Assembly: GCF_016086655.4 (NCBI RefSeq)
Contig: NC_052140.2
Location: forward strand, 14,942,001 to 15,006,000
Source: Lepeophtheirus salmonis
Lineage: Eukaryota > Arthropoda > Copepoda > Siphonostomatoida > Caligidae
Direction of reading: 5' to 3'
DNA: 64,000 nucleotides
Below the pieces are notes generated by a model. The model did no database searches, had not been told where the DNA came from, and was given only the letters and a program-made list of their open reading frames with translations. Below are positions 58,250 through 64,000 of this stretch, in pieces. The position numbers and the translations under genes are program-made. The number at the start of each line of letters is the position of its first letter. The stretch's first letter is position 1.

Positions 58250-59420
58250 AGGTTGATGTGAGAGGACAATTAAGTCATTGTCAACTGGTCACATCAATCA
58301 CCAAATAATAACCAATGATATTTGAAATGTTTGATCACTCGATATTATCTTTTCAATTTGATTTGAACCATGACGCAAAATACTATCAGAATTAATGATT
58401 TATTTAATTTACATATATTGTTTTATTAGATAAGTTAATTAGACTTCTACAGAGTGGAATTTGATTGCAGCAACAATAAAATCAATATATTCACGTAACC
58501 TTGTTCTAAAAATTAGCCAATATTATTAAAATGGCCCTGAGTATCTTTAAAAGGACTTAACGTGAAGCCAAACTATTTTTGTAGTTTTTATATATGTTAC
58601 ATTTGTAAGTGAAAAGGCAATATAGTCTTTGACAAATGATCACATCAATAACAAAAATTACGAATAATATTTGAAAATTTTGCATGCAATTTCCTTTTCA
58701 TTGATACATTTTTATTACCCCCCTCCTTACCAATCATCTTGATCTATTTCTTAGAAGATTGGATTGAATTTTAAAAATTGCAAGGAAATTGTTAATGCCA
58801 TAATATTATGTACACTTGATATTTCTCATAAATAATATTAAGCGAACTTAAAATGTGTTATTATTCATCATGAAGTTTCCTAACTGGCAATTTTCCTTAG
58901 GTAGTTTTTCGTGCACCATTCTCGTTACATTGTTCTAAAATTAGCCAAAATCTTTATAATTGTCTAAACAATTTTGGAAAGACTTGGAGTGAGGGGAAAA
59001 CTTCTCATGTAATCCTTATACATACCACATTCATATGTGAGAAGGCAATGTAATCATTGTCGAATGGGCAAATCATTCACGAAATAACTAATGATATCAG
59101 AAAGTTTTCTTCACTCCCTAATCTTGTATCAATTTGACGCAAATTTCACGCACCCAATATTGTCTTTCTTAGAACATTTTCAAAGTTAATGATTGTTTTT
59201 TTAGAATGAGTGAACTTTGTATCTTTTTGTTGACTAGTTTTTAATGTCTTTACATATGTTCGTGGTAACTTCAAAAATAAATATATTCTCATAACCCCGT
59301 TCTAAAATGAGACAAAGTCTTTCAAATAGCCCTAAGTAATTTTGGATATAATTAAAGTGGAGATATGACTACTTTAGTCATGATTAGATATACCACATTC
59401 ATACTCTTTAAATAAACACC
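58250..59420 (+). repeat. Tandem array, three units of about 350-430 bp
   Basis: The unit start 'gtgagaaggcaat' plus 'cattgtcaaatggtcacatc'-type words is found at 58258, 58609 and 59036. The unit end 'gttctaaaattagccaaa' is at about 58503, 58934 and 59309. The third unit is more diverged. Non-coding and AT-rich; no terminal repeats were seen. Confidence 0.7.
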
Positions 59421-61159
59421 TTTATTTTATTTCATATTAAAAATAGTGATCACTCTACTCACTGTACATACAATGGAGTCATGAATCATTACTGGTTTTA
59501 ACACTCGGAAGACAAGGTGAAGGTGATTTCGCATATACTCACTTACCCATATATTTACACATGGCTATGGGTAACATGTAACTATCAATGTAAATAATAA
59601 TTATGTAAGGTATATCCAATAAAAACAACAAAATAATCATATGTTTAAACAAAACAAAACAATTTTTTTTTTTTAAATACAGTAGCAAATGATTTCTTAA
59701 GAAATTAATAGATAACTCAGGATTATTTTGTGTCACGATTTCACTAATTCATTATTTTTCTCTGATATACTTAGGGTAGGAATCCCCTTCAATCTTGCGT
59801 TAATAGTTTTCATCACTTTTTAGAGAGAAAAATACGGTAATAGGAGAAATCTATTCATGATTGGGACAATGTTTACCTAAATAAATATTCTATTTATACA
59901 TATATTGAATATTCAAAGTCGGGTTTGGTATACCGTTGTAATAGAGGTTCCAGAATACTGACAATTTTTCAAACGGTTCTATACTCAAAATGTATCATTC
60001 AAAGTCAAATCTATCAAAAAAAGGACATTCGACACAGCAACATCTTAGTTTTTTTTTCAAATTTGGTACATTTTTAATATTAGTTAAAAGCTCAAAAATC
60101 CAAAATTTCAGTGTTTTCAGTCCTCCGCTTCAGAATTGTAGGATGGGGGCGCTCTTTGAAATACAAACCTTAAGTAAAAATAAAAGTAATTTGACAGTGT
60201 TACCAAATGCAATCATGGAGGGGATTTTTTTTTTGGGGGTGGGTAAAATTAAAAAAAAGCGAACATACTTTCTACATGACATCTACTAATTTGGAATTAA
60301 TTCAGGGGGATTTGGAAGTGTCTCTAATTTAGTTGTAAATACTTTAAAGAAGCGTGATTGAGTATATTTTGAGAAAGATACAAATACCCTAGGTACAGTT
60401 TTCAAAAATTATTTGTAGTACATATATTTAATAATTTAGTTTTACATAGACACATATTCTAAAGCCAAGTCTTATTCTGTGCGTGTCGAGCTGAAAAAAA
60501 TATTTTACATGTTAACATATTGCTGCTTGAAAACTATCCAAACGTTGGACATAATAAATTTTAATTTTAGTGTTGGATTTGAGTCAAAACTTTAGAATTC
60601 CGTCAAGTTCAATTTTTTGCTCAATTTCCACATGTTATGTATTGTTGTTTCTTTTTTATTTTGGTCATGGAAGAGGCTGTATAGTTTTTTCTGTCCTTCT
60701 GAGTCATACTAGATGTTTAATTAATCATTGCTCGAAAGTTTCGAGTTTTGATTATTCAAGTTTCATGCAGTCAAATTTTCCAAAAAGTTTTTCAATAGAG
60801 TTCGAGAAATTTTCATTAAATTTTAGAATTGAGTTATTTGATTTTTTTCCTTTTTCGAGTAATACATACTGAAGTCTAGTATTATTTAATAAATAACAAA
60901 ATATATCACTTTTTGAATAAATATTCAAAACCCTTCTATCCAGGTTTTAAAGGGATTCCTTCTTCCTTAGGTAATTGTATGTATATTTGCGTCGAGGCAT
61001 ATATTTAATCTGTATATATGATATCATTATAACTCAATATGGTTTGCATTGAAAAATGTAATAATACTTTTTACAAGTTTCATACGGTCCAATTACAATT
61101 GCCAAATATCTCATACAATCTATATACTTGCTCCAAATCTGAAAAACTGGGCAGAAACG
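59421..61159. other. AT-rich spacer
   Basis: Open frames at 59990-60289 and 60570-60872 show no domain and random composition. Nothing else was recognised. Confidence 0.45.
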
Positions 61160-62095
61160 CCTCCTCACTGACTTGCAACTAGTTTGGGCTACGTCTTTTG
61201 GTACAATTAATCCTCTCAGTTGCCATCAAAGAGTCCTTGCTAATCCTGGAAACTGCATTAGCCTCCCTCGACGATACTCTATGTTGCAATGCTTACTTAA
61301 TAATTTTTAGGAACTGACATCTGATGACCGCTGGGATACGGTCAATACTCTAAGTGGTAAGACTATTGGGCCGTCATTACCAAGGATCTGAGCGTTGATA
61401 CCTCTATCATGCAACAAAGAGGAAACGAAGACGTTGCTAGATTACACCCAGCTTATCATTTTCACAAAATAATAGCTTATGGCCGTTGGTCTTGACATTT
61501 GACACTTTTAGTATTCAGACTGTTGGACAGTTATTGCCATTGATCTGACCGAAGACATCTCTATCTATGACAAAGGGGAAGAATATTTGTTGTGGATTAT
61601 ACTTAACAAATAATGATCACAAACTGGCAGCTGATGGCCATTGGGAGACGTTCAAGATTTTTGAGTCCTAGTTATCAGACTATTGGACCGTCATTAGCAA
61701 CGATCTGACTAGTGACACCTCTATCTCTGATAAATGGAGAAATGAGGAGGTTGCATGATTATATTTACTCAAAAATTCTCACAAACTGACAGATCATGAC
61801 GGTTAGGAGATCCTTGACTTTTAGTAGTCATAGCATTAGACCGTTATTGCTAAATATATGACCGTAAATACCACAATCTCTAATAATGAGGAGTTTGAAT
61901 GATTTTACTTATTATATAATTTTCACAAACTGATCAATGATGCCCCTTTGGAATAACAGTCAAGACCCTTTATCCTTAGTCGTGAGACTGTTGACCCGTC
62001 ATTACCAACAATCTGACCAGTGACAATTTTATCTATGACACAAGGGAGTAAAGCGAATAGTTTCGTGATTCTACTTATTCAATAATCGCATCAGG
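61160..62095 (+). repeat. Tandem array, five to six units of about 155 bp
   Basis: Units begin at about 61313, 61470, 61623, 61785 and 61929 with 'actgacagctgatggccg'-type words. Each contains 'agactattggaccgtcatta', 'gatctgacc', 'gtgacacctctatctctgat', 'gaggaggttgc' and 'ttcacaaac' in order. A sixth, weaker unit may occupy 61160-61312. Spacings are about 157, 153, 162 and 144 bp. There is no continuous reading frame. Confidence 0.8.
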
Positions 62096-62994
62096 ATTCC
62101 CTCCAGATTTCCTTTGTTTTTCATAACAATAACAAAAATTAAATTGCAATAATAATAAACGAATTTAAAAGACATATTATCTAGACTATAATACATAATA
62201 TGGTCTAATAAAAGAGCTTTTATTAATTAAATGGAAGTAAAAGGAATGGTTGTCTTAATTGTCTCAATACCCTTTTACTTTGAGAACAACAACTACTACC
62301 CCTAAGAATAATGGTTGATATTTTTGTAAAGGTATTATTTTAATACATATACAATATATATATTTATTCTCAATGTCCATAAAAAATGGCTGCCAATTTT
62401 TTTTATTTTCTATCCCTTAAACAAGTACATACATACAATACAACCATTAAATGACTAAATGACTCATACTTTTTATGTGAGTGTGTTGGTAGTAGTAGCT
62501 GACTACACGAGTAGTCGTGGTGATATATAGATGTAATAAAGAAGAGTTAGGGACAACATCAATTAAAGAGGAAATTGAAGAAGGTTGCGTGAGAATGTGT
62601 TGTAGAATTTACAGAGGTGGGCAGAAGTATTTACAACTTTTTGTTTCACCTGTAAATTCTGTATGTGGGATCTTCTTAAACTGACTTAACTTTGTTTGTT
62701 TGTAAATGGGTAATTCCATGTCATATTAACTGAGATAAGTTTAAATTTAACCAAACTCTCTCCCAATTTTATGATTTATAGGACACAAGCTCAAATTCAT
62801 GAGTAAATCAAAAAGTGACCAATTTCACCACTTTTTAAAAATATTTATTTATCTCTTACAAATTATTATAGATATCATTTCAAATATTCAAATTTGGAAT
62901 AAATTTGTATAATTTATTTTGTGTGCCATGTTATACTTTCTTATGAATTCTAATGTATTTGTTTATGGCTGCTGGTTCATCCCCTGTTAGTGGC
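62096..62994. other. AT-rich spacer
   Basis: 'acagaggtgggcagaagtat' at 62610 resembles a hAT end, but no partner was found. No gene was recognised. Confidence 0.4.
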
Positions 62995-63690
62995 ATCTCA
63001 TATGCACAGTGTACCTACAAAGATAGCCAAAAAATTGTGACAAAACTCTAAGGCTCCATAATTTCATTTTATTCATAATTGAGCAGAGGTTATATAACAT
63101 TAATAATTTGCAGGATCACTTCTAGACACTTTCTACTCAATATGACCTCCATAAGCTTTAATTATGGTGTCCAGGCAACACCAGCAGATGGAAAGCACGC
63201 AAGTGACCTCGGTTGTGGTGAAGATGTTCATGTTATGCTTGATGGAGTGATTTATGTAGGTGAGGCTGTTGTTGTAGACTTATGAACCTCCCTCCTCATC
63301 ATAAATAGTAGGCGCAGGGACTGAAATATTGCTGTCGGAAGGTCATTTATCAGGCTTGAACTTCTTGTACACGTGAAATATGACGTGGAGCATAGTCCTG
63401 GTGGATTTTTCAGAACGGAGGGTACTGTAATACCAGCCACGGAAGAATATTCTCTTGAAAAAGGCTTTGATTTGACGTGGATAAAACCATACCCCACACA
63501 GTTTTGCTCTCAGTCTTCCAAATAAAGATCCATGAGGAGCGACTCAAAGTGATATACGATTTGTACAAGATGGAAAACGCTTATTCTAGAAATTGGGTTG
63601 CTCTGACTGCCATTGCAGTACTCTCTGGATACCAAATTCATATGGAAAAAAAAATGAAGCTATATAGATCTTAAGTTTTGTTAAATCACT
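62995..63690 (-). mobile_element. Tc1/mariner-type transposase relic
   Basis: Read on the minus strand across shifts: 'TESKTVWGMVLSTSNQ' (about 63520-63475), 'LFQENILPWLVLQYP' (about 63465-63420), then a broken second catalytic region 'DYAPRHISRVQEVQA' (about 63400-63355). 'HKSTTTASPT' (about 63290) is followed in the same frame by 'NMNIFTTTEVTCVLSICWCC' and 'LDTIIKAYGGHIE', with a stop at 63134-63136. The third catalytic region is degraded. 'cacagtgtacctacaaagat' at 63005 may be the terminus. The N-terminal side was not recognised. Confidence 0.75.
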
Positions 63691-64000
63691 TCTGCGGGAG
63701 TACACAGTTCTTATGGAATGGATAAACAACAGATAAACCAGCTATAAAAACATTTATATTAGTCCTCATAAGAAACATAGCTAAATACACTAAATAAATC
63801 ATATATTTTATTATTTAAATAACTATATATTTAAAAACATTTTGAAGAAATGAAATCATCTCTTAGGACGATAATGATGCATCATAAACAAGATAGTTTA
63901 AATGAATTAAATAAATAATATTATCATTTTGGGAGTTGTATTATTTGGCCGCAAGACAGCGCCACTCGTTGTCGCTTTGTTTACAAACTATTATAAGTAA
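63691..64000. other. AT-rich window end
   Basis: No feature was recognised. A 'gccgcaagacagcgccact' stretch near 63948 is GC-richer but unidentified. Confidence 0.4.

Noticed and set aside
62610..62640. hAT terminal repeat 'cagaggtgggcagaagta'
   Set aside because: No matching inverted partner or target duplication was found within reach.
1..64000. Bacterial operons, CRISPR arrays, riboswitches or tRNA genes
   Set aside because: No regularly spaced identical repeats, ribosome-binding sites with dense genes, or cloverleaf-compatible sequence were seen; composition and transposons indicate an animal genome.

Overview
The window looks like intergenic DNA from an AT-rich animal nuclear genome with many transposons. 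No intact protein-coding gene, rRNA, tRNA, operon, CRISPR array or prokaryotic signal is visible. What can be read as protein is broken transposase sequence of the eukaryotic Tc1/mariner, piggyBac and hAT types, plus one disabled copy of a mitochondrial ADP/ATP carrier gene. The style of the repeats suggests an arthropod, plausibly a copepod such as a sea louse. That is an inference from general resemblance, not a database match.

Layout. 0-9 kb: a palindromic MITE (528-702), a Tc1/mariner C-terminal relic, a 755-bp element with terminal inverted repeats (1966-2720), one end of a recurrent element called family A here (3302-3745), two mariner tails, and two copies of a second Tc1/mariner group (family B) in opposite orientation. 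10-25 kb: the least reduced Tc1/mariner relic (10.8-11.7 kb), the carrier pseudogene (18351-19243), a small hAT-like MITE (21032-21205), a Tc1-like relic (22365-22714) and a family A copy (23.3-24.0 kb). 25-32 kb: an 863-bp element with 58-bp inverted ends, a degenerate piggyBac transposase (28580-29410), a 206-bp mariner MITE and another family A copy. 33-46 kb: further Tc1/mariner C-terminal relics, a mariner with one preserved terminus (40290-41087), a family A copy (44074-44951) and an inverted pair of related Tc1-type tails. 50-64 kb: a tandem duplication, the last residues of a hAT transposase, a 446-bp element with inverted ends, a family A copy (55491-56261), two long tandem arrays (58.25-59.42 and 61.16-62.09 kb) and a final Tc1/mariner relic near the right edge. 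Several other dispersed repeats occur two to five times.

The most coherent observation is family A: six copies in 64 kb. Every copy long enough to judge lacks the same central catalytic part of the transposase while keeping both coding ends and similar termini. This is what a non-autonomous deletion derivative multiplied in trans would look like. I found no new functional gene system. Reading frames were judged by eye, so relic boundaries are approximate, usually to within tens of bases.
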